DNA of 64,000 bases, taken from NCBI GenBank assembly GCA_027483795.1, contig JAIXTT010000104.1, positions 1-64,000 of the forward strand. Reading direction: 5' to 3'. Under the pieces are notes generated by a model. It saw only the letters and a list, made by a program, of their open reading frames with translations. It was not told the DNA's origin and made no database searches. Every line of letters starts with the position of its first letter. The stretch's first letter is position 1. This document shows, piece by piece, positions 44,837 to 53,021 of the stretch. The position numbers were made by a program, and so were the translations under genes. This DNA is from Hyphomicrobiales bacterium (GTDB lineage: Bacteria > Pseudomonadota > Alphaproteobacteria > Rhizobiales > Beijerinckiaceae).

Positions 44837-45604
44837 GTGTCCCTGTCCCTCTTCGATCTCACCGGGCGCATCGCCCTCGTCACCGGTTCGAGCCGCGGGA
44901 TCGGCCTCGCGATCGCGGGCGGGCTTGCGCGGGCGGGCGCCCGCGTGGTGCTCAACGGACGCGACGAAGCCGCGCTGGCGCGGGCCGTCGAAACGCTGAA
45001 GGCCGCGGGCCTTCACGTCGAAGGCCGCGCCTTCGACGTCGGCGATTCCAAGGCGTCCGACGCCGCCGTCGAGGCGATCGAACGCGAGGTCGGGCCGATC
45101 GACATCCTCGTCAACAATGCGGGCAAGCAGCATCGCTCGCTCGTGGTCGATTTCCCGGACGAGGCCTGGCACGACCTCATGCGGACCAATGTCGACAGCG
45201 TCTTCTTCATGTCCCGCGCGGCCGGCCGACGGATGATGACGCGCAAGCGCGGCAAGATCATCAATATCGGCCCGGTCCAGTCCGAACTCGGCCGCGCCAC
45301 GATCACGCCCTACACGGCCACCAAGGGCGCGGTGAAGATGCTGACCAAGGGCCTTTGCGCGGAGTGGGCGCAGCACGGCATTCAGGTGAACGCCATCGGA
45401 CCGGGCTATTTCGACACGGAACTGACCAAGACCCTCGTCGAGAACGCCGAATTCTCGGCCTGGCTGTGCAAGCGCACGCCGGCGGGCCGCTGGGGCAAGG
45501 TGGACGAGCTGATCGGCGCGGCGATCTTCCTCGCCTCGGACGCGTCCGGCTTCGTGAACGGCCATCTCTTGATGGTCGACGGCGGCCTCACCTCGATCGT
45601 CTGA
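44837..45604 (+). CDS. SDR dehydrogenase, gluconate 5-dehydrogenase-like
   Basis: 255 residues from a GTG with GAGGAA upstream. Seen: FDLTGRIALVTGSSRGIGLAI, NNAGKQHRS, IINIGPVQSELG, catalytic YTATKGA, and FVNGHLLMVDGGLT. The order and the residues around NNAGKQHR recall gluconate 5-dehydrogenase (IdnO/Gno), which converts gluconate to 5-ketogluconate; a related sugar-acid substrate is equally possible. It lies 31 bases after the ATPase gene, in the importer operon. Confidence 0.85.
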   Translation: MSLSLFDLTGRIALVTGSSRGIGLAIAGGLARAGARVVLNGRDEAALARAVETLKAAGLHVEGRAFDVGDSKASDAAVEAIEREVGPIDILVNNAGKQHRSLVVDFPDEAWHDLMRTNVDSVFFMSRAAGRRMMTRKRGKIINIGPVQSELGRATITPYTATKGAVKMLTKGLCAEWAQHGIQVNAIGPGYFDTELTKTLVENAEFSAWLCKRTPAGRWGKVDELIGAAIFLASDASGFVNGHLLMVDGGLTSIV

Positions 45605-45614
45605 GGACAGCGCC

Positions 45615-46529
45615 ATGGCGGCGAGCGACTATCTGCTCCTCGACCCGCGCTTCAAGCCGCTGGTCGGCGGCAACGTCCATGTCGAAAAGCTCTGGACGGG
45701 CTGCCGCTGGGCCGAGGGACCGGCGTGGTTCGGCGCGGGCCGCCATCTCGTCTGGTCGGACATTCCGAACGATCGGATGCTGCGCTGGGACGCCTGCAAC
45801 GGTCAGGTCTCCGTCTTCCGGCAGTCCGCGAACAACTCCAACGGCAATACGATCGACCGTCAGGGGCGGCTCGTGACGGCGGAGCATCGCGGCCGCCGGA
45901 TCACGCGGACCGAGCATGACGGCACGATCACCGTCGTCGCGGACCGTCGCGAGGGCAAGCGCTTCAACTCGCCCAACGACGTGGTGGTGAAGTCGGACGG
46001 GTCGATCTGGTTCACCGATCCCGCCTACGGCATCGACTCCGATTACGAGGGCGAGCGGGCGGAGAGCGAGATCGGCGGCTGCCACGTCTATCGCGTCGAC
46101 CCGCATTCGGGCGAGGTGACGCAGGTCGCCGACGATTTCGAGCGCCCCAACGGCCTCGCCTTCTCGCCCGACGAGACGAAGCTCTACGTCTCCGACACGG
46201 GCGCGACGCATCGCGAGGACGGGCCGCGGCACATCCGCGTCTTCGACGTGGTCGACGGCCGGACGCTGCGCGGCGGCGCGGTCTTCGCGACCTCGTCGGC
46301 CGGACTGTTCGACGGTTTCCGCTGCGACGAGAACGGAAGGATCTGGACCTCGGCGGGCGACGGCGTGCACTGCTTCGAGCCGGACGGCACGCTCATCGGC
46401 AAGATCCGCATTCCCGAGACCGTGGCGAACGTCTGTTTCGGCGAACTCCATCGGAACCGCCTCTTCATCTGCGGAACCACGTCGCTTTATGCGGTCCATG
46501 TGAAGGTGCGCGGCGCGAAGACCTATTGA
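45615..46529 (+). CDS. SMP-30/gluconolactonase-family lactonase
   Basis: 304 residues, six-bladed beta-propeller. Metal ligands are seen in WAEGPAW (Glu), [19 protein letters not shown] (Asn, Asp) and the conserved [19 protein letters not shown]. Hydrolyses aldonolactones to the open acids. No signal peptide, so it acts in the cytoplasm. GAGGA precedes the ATG. It directly follows the SDR gene, so lactone opening and dehydrogenation of one imported sugar acid is a coherent pair. The last gene of the operon before a repeat cluster. Confidence 0.92.
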   Translation: MAASDYLLLDPRFKPLVGGNVHVEKLWTGCRWAEGPAWFGAGRHLVWSDIPNDRMLRWDACNGQVSVFRQSANNSNGNTIDRQGRLVTAEHRGRRITRTEHDGTITVVADRREGKRFNSPNDVVVKSDGSIWFTDPAYGIDSDYEGERAESEIGGCHVYRVDPHSGEVTQVADDFERPNGLAFSPDETKLYVSDTGATHREDGPRHIRVFDVVDGRTLRGGAVFATSSAGLFDGFRCDENGRIWTSAGDGVHCFEPDGTLIGKIRIPETVANVCFGELHRNRLFICGTTSLYAVHVKVRGAKTY

Positions 46530-46550
46530 GAGGGCTGTCCGCCCCGCCGC

Positions 46551-46658
46551 GTCATCCCGGCCGGAACGCAGGCCTTCAGGTCTTCAAGCCGCAAAAAGAC
46601 GTGGATGCCCGCAGACGCGGGCATGACGGGGGAAGAGACGCGGGCATGACGGGGGAAG
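46551..46658. repeat. Composite intergenic palindromic repeat with a 23-base tandem copy
   Basis: Same units as at 3821-3947: GTCATCCCGGCCGG, then GATGCCCGC-AGAC-GCGGGCAT (46604-46624), followed by an exact tandem duplication of 23 bases (46613-46635 and 46636-46658) that repeats the right arm GCGGGCATGACGG. Located where the importer operon and the otnK operon converge, so it may also terminate transcription from both sides. Confidence 0.8.
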
Positions 46659-46702
46659 GCGACCGGGGTGCCGCCTCGGGGTCGAAAGGCGACGAAGCCC
46701 CC

Positions 46703-47968
46703 TCAGCCCAGCATCTTCAGCGCCTTGGTGAAGAAGTCCGGCGTGCCGAAATTGCCGGATTTCAGCGCCAGCGCCATGCGCTTGCCGTCGGCGGCCAGCG
46801 TCCACGGAACGCCCGGATCGATCTCGGGGCCGATTTCAAGCATCGACACGCCCAGTGCCCCGACCACCGCGCCGGAGGTTTCGCCGCCGGCGACCACCAG
46901 CCGCGTGACGCCGTCCGCCGCCAAGCCCTTGGCCACCTCGCCGAGGAGATGCTCGATCATCGCGCCCGACGCGTCGCGGCCGAAGCGTTCCTGCACCGCG
47001 CGGACGGCCTCGGGTTCGGCGGTGGAGTAGACGAGGATCGGCGTGTCGCCGAGACGCGGACGCGCCCAAGCGAGCACGGTCTCCGCCGTCATGGTCTTGT
47101 CGGCGATGGCGACGGGATCGAGCGCGAAGGCTTCGACGCCCTTCGACACGGCGTCCGCCACCTGCCCGCGGGTCGCGGCGGAGCAGCTGCCCGCGAGAAC
47201 CGCCGTCCTGCCCTTCGGCGCCTCGAAGGAGCGCGGGCCGGAAGCCGGAGCGAGAAGGCCCGCGCGGCGGAAGTTCTCGGGAAGTCCGAGCGCGATGCCG
47301 GAACCGCCCGTCAGAAGCGGCAGGCCGTCGAAGGCCTCGCCGAGAACGCGGAGTTGCGCGTCGGTGACGGCGTCGGCCACCGCCATGGCGGGCCCGTCCT
47401 TCGCCAGAGCCTCGAAGGCCGCGCGGACGGCGGCGGGGCCCTTCTCGACCGTCGCGAAGGGCACGAGGCCGACGGGGAGCTTCGTCTGGCGTCCGAGCAC
47501 GCGGACGAGGTTCGAATCCCGCATCGGCGTAAGCGGATGATCCTTCATCGGGCTGTCGGAGAGGAGAACGGAGCCGACGAAGAGATGACCTTGGAACACG
47601 GAGCGGCCGTTCGCCGGGAAGGCCGGGCAGGCGACGGTGAAGGACGCGCCGAGGCGTTGCATCAGCGCTTCGGCGACGGGCCCGATATTGCCCTCGTCGG
47701 TCGAGTCGAAGGTGGAGCAGTATTTGAAGAGGATCTGCTTCGCGCCCGCGCCGATCAGCGCGTCGCAGGCCTTGAGCGACCATGCGCCCGCCTCGTCGGC
47801 GGGATTGGTCCGCGACTTCATCGAGACGACGACGGCGTCGGCGTCCGGCAGCGACTCCGCGGAGGCGGGCACGCCGACGGTCTGGACGACGCGCATCCCT
47901 TCCCGCGCCAGCATCAGCGCGACGTCGGTGGCGCCGGTGAGATCGTCCGCGATGACTCCGAGCAGCAT
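46703..47968 (-). CDS. Four-carbon acid sugar kinase (OtnK-like, DUF1537)
   Basis: 421 residues. N-terminal motif GVIADDLTGATDVALML and C-terminal VVAGGETSGAVVGAL mark the family that phosphorylates 3-oxo-tetronates (3-dehydroerythronate, 3-dehydrothreonate) or related acids. GAGGAA precedes the ATG. It follows a class II aldolase gene on the same strand, as in typical OtnK/OtnC modules in which the kinase product is decarboxylated to dihydroxyacetone phosphate. Separated from that gene by 77 bases with a palindromic repeat. The exact substrate is not decided. Confidence 0.88.
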   Translation of the reverse strand: MLLGVIADDLTGATDVALMLAREGMRVVQTVGVPASAESLPDADAVVVSMKSRTNPADEAGAWSLKACDALIGAGAKQILFKYCSTFDSTDEGNIGPVAEALMQRLGASFTVACPAFPANGRSVFQGHLFVGSVLLSDSPMKDHPLTPMRDSNLVRVLGRQTKLPVGLVPFATVEKGPAAVRAAFEALAKDGPAMAVADAVTDAQLRVLGEAFDGLPLLTGGSGIALGLPENFRRAGLLAPASGPRSFEAPKGRTAVLAGSCSAATRGQVADAVSKGVEAFALDPVAIADKTMTAETVLAWARPRLGDTPILVYSTAEPEAVRAVQERFGRDASGAMIEHLLGEVAKGLAADGVTRLVVAGGETSGAVVGALGVSMLEIGPEIDPGVPWTLAADGKRMALALKSGNFGTPDFFTKALKMLG

Positions 47969-48008
47969 GGGCGTTTTCCTCGTCGGTGTTCTTGTTCGTT
48001 CGGTTCAT

Positions 48009-48040
48009 CCGTCATTGCGAGCGTAGCGAAGCAATGACGG
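48009..48040. repeat. Intergenic palindrome of the CATTGCGAGCG type
   Basis: Arms CCGTCATTGC and GCAATGACGG enclose GAGCGTAGCGAA. A widespread dispersed repeat of similar sequence is known from many bacterial chromosomes. It lies inside an operon, between the aldolase and kinase genes, where it may reduce downstream expression or mark an mRNA end. Confidence 0.75.
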
Positions 48041-48045
48041 AAAGA

Positions 48046-48687
48046 TCACCACTTCGCCCCGAAGGCCTCTTTCAGTTCCGCGACCGCCGTCGCATCCAGC
48101 GCCGGCAGCCGGTTTCCGCGCGTCAGGAACCAGAGCTTCGCCGTCTCCTCGGCCTCCTCCAACGCCGCGGAAGCCTCGGCGGGGGTGCGGTGCCAGAACG
48201 TGGGGCCGATGCGGGCCAGCATGACCCCGCGGCACGCCGCGACATGCGGGCGGACGAGATCGAGCACCTCCGGCGCACCGGGACGGCGATAGGGGATCAG
48301 CGGGATCCGGCCCGCCTTCATCACGTGATAGGGCGTGAGCGGCGGAAGGATGTTGGAAGGGTCCACGCCCGGCGTCAGCGACAGCGCGACGAGATGCGTG
48401 GAATGCGTATGCACGACGCCGCCGAGGGCGGGATCGGCCTCGTAGATCGCGCGGTGCAGGCGGATCGTCTTCGAGGCGCGGTCGCCCGAGACCTGTTCGC
48501 CGTTCCGGTCGAGCTTCGAAAGCCGCGCGGGATCGAGCGCACCCAAGCAGGCGTCGGTCGGCGTGATGAGGAAACCGTCCTCCAGCCGGGCGGAGACGTT
48601 GCCCGCGCTGCCCACCGTATAGCCGCGGTCGTAGAGGCTTTTCGCGACCCGGCAGATCTCCTCGCGGAGTTTCGCTTCGGTGGTCAT
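48046..48687 (-). CDS. Class II aldolase/adducin-family protein (OtnC-like)
   Basis: 213 residues. Seen: GSAGNVSARLEDG, the phosphate-binding N-terminal loop, and zinc ligands in VVHTHSTHLVALS with a later His in the fold. Family members split or decarboxylate phosphorylated sugar acids, including the OtnC decarboxylase that partners OtnK, encoded next. Its ATG overlaps the uraD stop as ATGA, so it is translated as part of the purine operon, an unusual mix. The His pattern fits a metal aldolase, not the adducin-only form. Confidence 0.88.
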   Translation of the reverse strand: MTTEAKLREEICRVAKSLYDRGYTVGSAGNVSARLEDGFLITPTDACLGALDPARLSKLDRNGEQVSGDRASKTIRLHRAIYEADPALGGVVHTHSTHLVALSLTPGVDPSNILPPLTPYHVMKAGRIPLIPYRRPGAPEVLDLVRPHVAACRGVMLARIGPTFWHRTPAEASAALEEAEETAKLWFLTRGNRLPALDATAVAELKEAFGAKW

Positions 48688-49208
48688 GCCCCATCCTCCG
48701 CCACGCGCATTTCGAGCCGGAAGCGGATGATGCGGAGCACCTGCGCGATCGCCGTGAGCATTTCCTCCTCGCGCGTTCCGCCGACGCGGGCCGCGAAGCT
48801 TTCGAGGATCTGCCCCTTGGTCGCGCCCTTCACGGCGAAGATGAAGGGAATGCCGAAGCGGGCGCGGTAACGGTCGTTCATGTCCGTGAAGCGCGCGAAT
48901 TCCTCCGGCGTGAGCCTGTCGAGGCCCGCGCCCGCCTGTTCGCGGGTCGAGTCTTCGGTGAGGTCGCCCGCGATCGCCGCGCGGCCGGCGAGATCGGGAT
49001 GCGCGCGCAGGAGATCGAGCTGCCGCTCCTCGCCCGCGCCCAGCACGGCATGCTGAAAGGCGCGGATCGCGGCGGCCCGGTCGGCGAAGGGCCGCGCCTT
49101 GCCCGCCTCGTCGGCGACCCAAGGGGAGTGTTCGGCGATGTCGCCGAAGGCCGCCGTGAAGTCGTCGGGTGCAAGCGCGTTGAGGGCGTCGAGGGAAAGC
49201 GATGTCAT
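48684..49208 (-). CDS. uraD: 2-oxo-4-hydroxy-4-carboxy-5-ureidoimidazoline (OHCU) decarboxylase
   Basis: 174 residues, all-helical. Seen: EHSPWVADEAGKARPF, catalytic His in AHPDLAGRAA, GAGLDRLTPEEFARFTDMND and RFGIPFIFAVKG, complete for the family. Converts OHCU to (S)-allantoin, the step after urate oxidase and hydroxyisourate hydrolase. The guaD stop is 6 bases upstream. Neither urate oxidase nor HIU hydrolase is seen nearby. Confidence 0.95.
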   Translation of the reverse strand: MTSLSLDALNALAPDDFTAAFGDIAEHSPWVADEAGKARPFADRAAAIRAFQHAVLGAGEERQLDLLRAHPDLAGRAAIAGDLTEDSTREQAGAGLDRLTPEEFARFTDMNDRYRARFGIPFIFAVKGATKGQILESFAARVGGTREEEMLTAIAQVLRIIRFRLEMRVAEDGA

Positions 49209-49214
49209 GGCCGT

Positions 49215-49694
49215 TCAGTAGGCGATCCTGTCGGCCTTCGCCATCCATGCGGCGAAGGCGGCGGCGGCGTCCTCGCGGGGGGCGTGGACCATGGAGAGCG
49301 CGCGATCCGACGGGGCCTTCGGGATCTCGTCATAGATGAAGGCGTCGTCGAAGCCGATCGCGGCCGCTTCGTCGCGGGTATTGGCGTAGACGATGCGGGA
49401 AATGCGCGCCCAATAGGCCGAGGCGAGGCACATCGGGCAGGGTTCGCAGCTCGTATAGAGCGTCGCCCCCGCCAGCGAGAAATCGCCGACCGCGGTGCAG
49501 GCGCGGCGGATCGCCGTGACTTCGGCATGGGCGGTGGGGTCGTTCGCGGATGTGACCTCGTTCCAGCCTTCGGCCAGAACGCGGCCGTCGCGCACGATGA
49601 CCGCGCCGAAGGGACCGCCGAGGCCCGCCTCCATGCGCTCGCGCGACAGCGCCACGGCGCGCGCGAGATGCGGTTCGTCCGCCGGATCGATCAT
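49215..49694 (-). CDS. guaD: Guanine deaminase (cytidine-deaminase fold)
   Basis: 159 residues. Zinc site HAEVTAIRR and PCPMCLASAYWARI. The tail DDAFIYDEIPKAPSDRALSMV is longer than in tRNA adenosine deaminase. Deaminates guanine to xanthine, the substrate of the adjacent xanthine dehydrogenase. Start ATG at 49694 overlaps the xdhC stop (ATGA). Context and tail argue for GuaD over TadA. Confidence 0.9.
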   Translation of the reverse strand: MIDPADEPHLARAVALSRERMEAGLGGPFGAVIVRDGRVLAEGWNEVTSANDPTAHAEVTAIRRACTAVGDFSLAGATLYTSCEPCPMCLASAYWARISRIVYANTRDEAAAIGFDDAFIYDEIPKAPSDRALSMVHAPREDAAAAFAAWMAKADRIAY

Positions 49695-50662
49695 GCCGTC
49701 CCCCGCCCTTTCCCGATCCGCCCGCGCTCCGCGAGCAATTGCGCCGCGACGCCCGCGGCGATCACCGCGGGCTCCTTGCCCTCGACGCCGGCGACGCCGA
49801 TCGGACAGACGAGACGGCGCAGCGCGGCCGCCGTCAAGCCCAAGTCGCGCATCCGCTTCTCGAAACGGGCGCGTTTCGTGGCCGAGCCGATGAGGCCGAC
49901 GAAGGCGAGATCCTCCCGGCGGAGCGCGGCGACGGAGAGGTCGAGATCGAGCGGGTGGGAATGGGTCATCACCAGCACGAAGCCGCCGGGCGGGACCGCG
50001 GCGATCTCGGCCGCGGGATCGGAGGCGAGGACGGGCGTCGCGCTCTCGGGCAGGAGCGCCGGAAAGGCGTCGTCGCGCGGGTCGATCCAACGGATGCGGA
50101 AGGGCAAGGGGGCGAGCGCGAGCACCAGCGCGCGACCCACATGGCCCGCGCCGAAGAGCGCGAGCGGCGTGCGCGCGTCGCGGAAGGTCTCGACGAGACG
50201 GTCGGGGAGGAGGACTGCAGGGGCTTTTTCCACGTCATGGCCGGGCGGGAGCGTGCAAACGACACGCATCAAACGCGGCCCCGTCGGCGGCATGACCGCC
50301 TCCGTCGAAAAGCCCCTCTCCTCCGCCGTCGCGAGAGCCGCGACATGCGCCCGGTGCTCCGGTCCGAAGACCTCGACGAGCGTCGTGACGCGCCCGCCGC
50401 AGCACTGGCCGAGTTCGGGGCCGAGGGGGCGAATGCGCAGCCGGGCGGGTTCCGCCGCGGCGAGCAGCGCGCGGGCTTCGGCGATCAATTCCCATTCCAA
50501 GGCGCCGCCGCCGATCGTGCCGAGAAAGGCGCCGTCCGGGCGCACGATCATGCGCGCGCCCGCCTCCCGCGGCGTCGAGCCTTCGGCCGCAACCACGGTG
50601 ACGAGCGCCGCGGAAGACGCATCGTCCAGTACCGCGAGAAGGCGCGACCAGAGGGGTGTCAT
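49691..50662 (-). CDS. xdhC: XdhC, molybdenum cofactor insertion factor for xanthine dehydrogenase
   Basis: 323 residues. N-terminal XdhC domain with VVAAEGSTPREAGARMIV and FLGTIGGGALEWELI plus GQCCGGRV (Cys pair that handles the cofactor), then a Rossmann-like C-terminal domain with LFGAGHVGRALV and FVLVMTHSHPLDLDL. It binds sulfurated Moco and loads XdhB; not part of the final enzyme. Positioned between xdhB and guaD with tight spacing. Confidence 0.95.
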   Translation of the reverse strand: MTPLWSRLLAVLDDASSAALVTVVAAEGSTPREAGARMIVRPDGAFLGTIGGGALEWELIAEARALLAAAEPARLRIRPLGPELGQCCGGRVTTLVEVFGPEHRAHVAALATAEERGFSTEAVMPPTGPRLMRVVCTLPPGHDVEKAPAVLLPDRLVETFRDARTPLALFGAGHVGRALVLALAPLPFRIRWIDPRDDAFPALLPESATPVLASDPAAEIAAVPPGGFVLVMTHSHPLDLDLSVAALRREDLAFVGLIGSATKRARFEKRMRDLGLTAAALRRLVCPIGVAGVEGKEPAVIAAGVAAQLLAERGRIGKGRGTA

Positions 50663-50684
50663 GGGATGAACTTCAAGTTCCGAA

Positions 50685-53021
50685 TCAGAATCCGACGCCG
50701 CCCGTAAGTTCCTCGACGGCCTTGAGGATCGCCTCCGGCGTCGCGGGCGCATCGAGCGGTACGACCTGGCCGGGCGCGAGCGAATGCAGCGCGTCGGCGA
50801 CGGCGCAGAAGACGGAATTCGCCAGCATCACCGGGGGTTCGCCGACCGCCTTCGACCGATAGATCGTCTCCTCCCGGTTCGGGGCTTGGAAGAGCGCGAC
50901 GCGAAGATCCGCGGGCACGTCGGAGGCGACGGGGATCTTGTAGGTCGAAGGCGCATGGGTGCGCAGCCGCCCCTCCGCGTCGAAGACGAGTTCCTCGGTC
51001 GTGAGCCAGCCGAGTCCCTGCACGAAGCCGCCCTCGATCTGACCGATGTCGATGGCCGGGTTCAGCGACTTGCCGACGTCGTGGAGAATGTCCACCCGGT
51101 CGAGCCGCATCTCGCCCGTCATCGTGTCGACGGTGACCTCCGAACAGGCCGCTCCATAGGCGAAGTAATAGAAGGGCCGGCCGGTCCCCGCGGCGCGGTT
51201 CCAGGACACTTTCGGCGTCTTGTAATGCCCCGCTTCCGAGAGAGACACGCGGGCGAGATGGCAGCGCTTGGCGAGTTCGCCGAAGCCGAGGCTCTCATTG
51301 CCGACGAAGACCCGGTCCTCGCGGAATTCGACCTCGTCGGGCGAGCCGCCCCATTCCTCGGCCGCATATTCCGCCATGCGCCGTTTGATCGCTCCCGCGG
51401 CGACCTTGGCCGCCATGCCGTTGAGATCGGAGCCGGAGGAGGCGGCGGTCGGCGAGGTGTTGGGCACCTTGCCCGTAGTGGTCGCGGTGATGCGGACGCG
51501 ATCCATCGCCACGCCGAATTCCTCGGCGACGATCTGGGCGACCTTCTGGAACAGGCCCTGCCCCATCTCGGTCCCGCCGTGGTTCAGATGGATCGAGCCG
51601 TCCGAATAGACATGGACCAGCGCGCCCGCCTGATTGAGCTGGGTGAGCGTGAAGGAGATGCCGAATTTCACGGGCGTGAGCGCGATGCCCTTTCTCAGGA
51701 TCGGCGAGCGCGCGTTGAAGGCCGCGATTTCGGCCCTCCGGATGCGGTATTCGGCGGTGCGCTCCAGCGTGTCGAGCAGGAGGCGGCCGGTGTCGTGATC
51801 CTCGACGGTCATGCCGTAGGGCGTCACGTCGCGATCGGGGCCGTAATGATTGAGCTTGCGGATGTCGAGCGGATCGCGCCCCAGCGTCCAGGCCACGGCG
51901 TCGACGACGCGTTCCATGCCGAGCATGCCCTGCGGGCCGCCGAACCCGCGGAAGGCGGTGTTCGAGACCGTATTGGTCTTCAGCCGCCTCGAAGCGATCC
52001 GCACGACCGGCAGGAAATAGCTCGAATCCGAATGGAACATCGTCCGGTCGACGACGCCGAGGCTGAGGTCGGCCGAATAGCCGCACCGCGCGTGAAGCCT
52101 CGTGTCGAGCGCCGCGATGCGGCCCTCCTCGTCGAAGCCGACGCGCCAATCGACGCGGAAGTCGTGACGCTTGCCCGTCATCGCCATGTCGTCGTCGCGG
52201 TCGAGACGGAGCTTGCAGGGCCGCCCGGTGATGCGGGCCGCGAGCGCGGCGGTGGCGGCCCATTGGGTCGCCTGGCTTTCCTTGCCGCCGAAGCCGCCGC
52301 CCATGCGGCGGACCTCGCAGGTCACGAAGGCGTCCGGGATCGCCAGAACGCGGGCCACGACATGCTGCACCTCGGTGGGGTGCTGGGTCGAGGAATGGAC
52401 GAGGATCTCGCCGTCCTCGCCGGGGATCGCGAGCGCGACCTGCCCTTCGAGATAGAAATGCTCCTGCCCGCCGATGCGGAACGTGCCCTCGACGCGGCGC
52501 GGCGCACGGGCCAGTTCGAGATCCGGCTCGCCCCGCCCGAAGGCGTAGTCGGGCAGGACGGTGGCGCCTTCGGCCTCCGCATCCTCGATCGTGACGCTGG
52601 GCTTGGCCGCGTCCGTCTTCACCACGGCCACGAGCGCGGCGCGGCGCGCGGCCTCGCGCGTCGTCGCGACGACGGCGAAGAGCGCCTGTCCATGGAAGAG
52701 GATCTCCTTCTCCACGAACATCGGATCGTCGCCGAAGGAGGGGGAGACGTCGTTCTTGCCGGGGATGTCGGCGGCCGTCAGAACGGCGACGACGCCGGGA
52801 TGGGCGCGCACCGGATCGAGATCGATCTCCACGATGCGGGCGCGCGCGACGGGCGCGCGACCCAACGCGACATGCAGCGTGCCCTCGGGCTCGGGAATGT
52901 CGTCGATATAGACGGCCGCTCCCTGCACGTGCTTGGCCGCGGAATCATGCGGCAGCGACCGGTGGACGTGCCGGAGCGAAATCCCCTCCGCGGAGGAGGA
53001 GGCGGGTTCATTCGGCTGCAA
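50685..53021 (-). CDS. xdhB: Xanthine dehydrogenase, molybdopterin-binding large subunit
   Basis: Oxidises hypoxanthine and xanthine to urate. 778 residues from a TTG at 53021, with GGGAGG six bases upstream and 14 bases of overlap with xdhA; an overlapping ATG at 53011 is out of frame. Seen: HVQGAAVYIDDIPEP, GGQEHFYLEGQVALA, RMGGGFGGKES, FRGFGGPQGM, and the catalytic Glu in KAVGEPPVML near residue 728. Sequence order is that of two-subunit bacterial XDHs. Confidence 0.96.
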   Translation of the reverse strand: MQPNEPASSSAEGISLRHVHRSLPHDSAAKHVQGAAVYIDDIPEPEGTLHVALGRAPVARARIVEIDLDPVRAHPGVVAVLTAADIPGKNDVSPSFGDDPMFVEKEILFHGQALFAVVATTREAARRAALVAVVKTDAAKPSVTIEDAEAEGATVLPDYAFGRGEPDLELARAPRRVEGTFRIGGQEHFYLEGQVALAIPGEDGEILVHSSTQHPTEVQHVVARVLAIPDAFVTCEVRRMGGGFGGKESQATQWAATAALAARITGRPCKLRLDRDDDMAMTGKRHDFRVDWRVGFDEEGRIAALDTRLHARCGYSADLSLGVVDRTMFHSDSSYFLPVVRIASRRLKTNTVSNTAFRGFGGPQGMLGMERVVDAVAWTLGRDPLDIRKLNHYGPDRDVTPYGMTVEDHDTGRLLLDTLERTAEYRIRRAEIAAFNARSPILRKGIALTPVKFGISFTLTQLNQAGALVHVYSDGSIHLNHGGTEMGQGLFQKVAQIVAEEFGVAMDRVRITATTTGKVPNTSPTAASSGSDLNGMAAKVAAGAIKRRMAEYAAEEWGGSPDEVEFREDRVFVGNESLGFGELAKRCHLARVSLSEAGHYKTPKVSWNRAAGTGRPFYYFAYGAACSEVTVDTMTGEMRLDRVDILHDVGKSLNPAIDIGQIEGGFVQGLGWLTTEELVFDAEGRLRTHAPSTYKIPVASDVPADLRVALFQAPNREETIYRSKAVGEPPVMLANSVFCAVADALHSLAPGQVVPLDAPATPEAILKAVEELTGGVGF

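Noticed and set aside
49215-49694. tRNA adenosine deaminase (tadA) instead of guaD
   Set aside because: The long C-terminal tail and the place in the xanthine dehydrogenase operon fit guanine deaminase; the zinc motifs alone do not distinguish them.
53009-53011. ATG overlapping the xdhA stop as the xdhB start
   Set aside because: It is out of frame with xdhB and opens a proline-rich frame; the TTG at 53021 has a good ribosome-binding site and leads into the protein.
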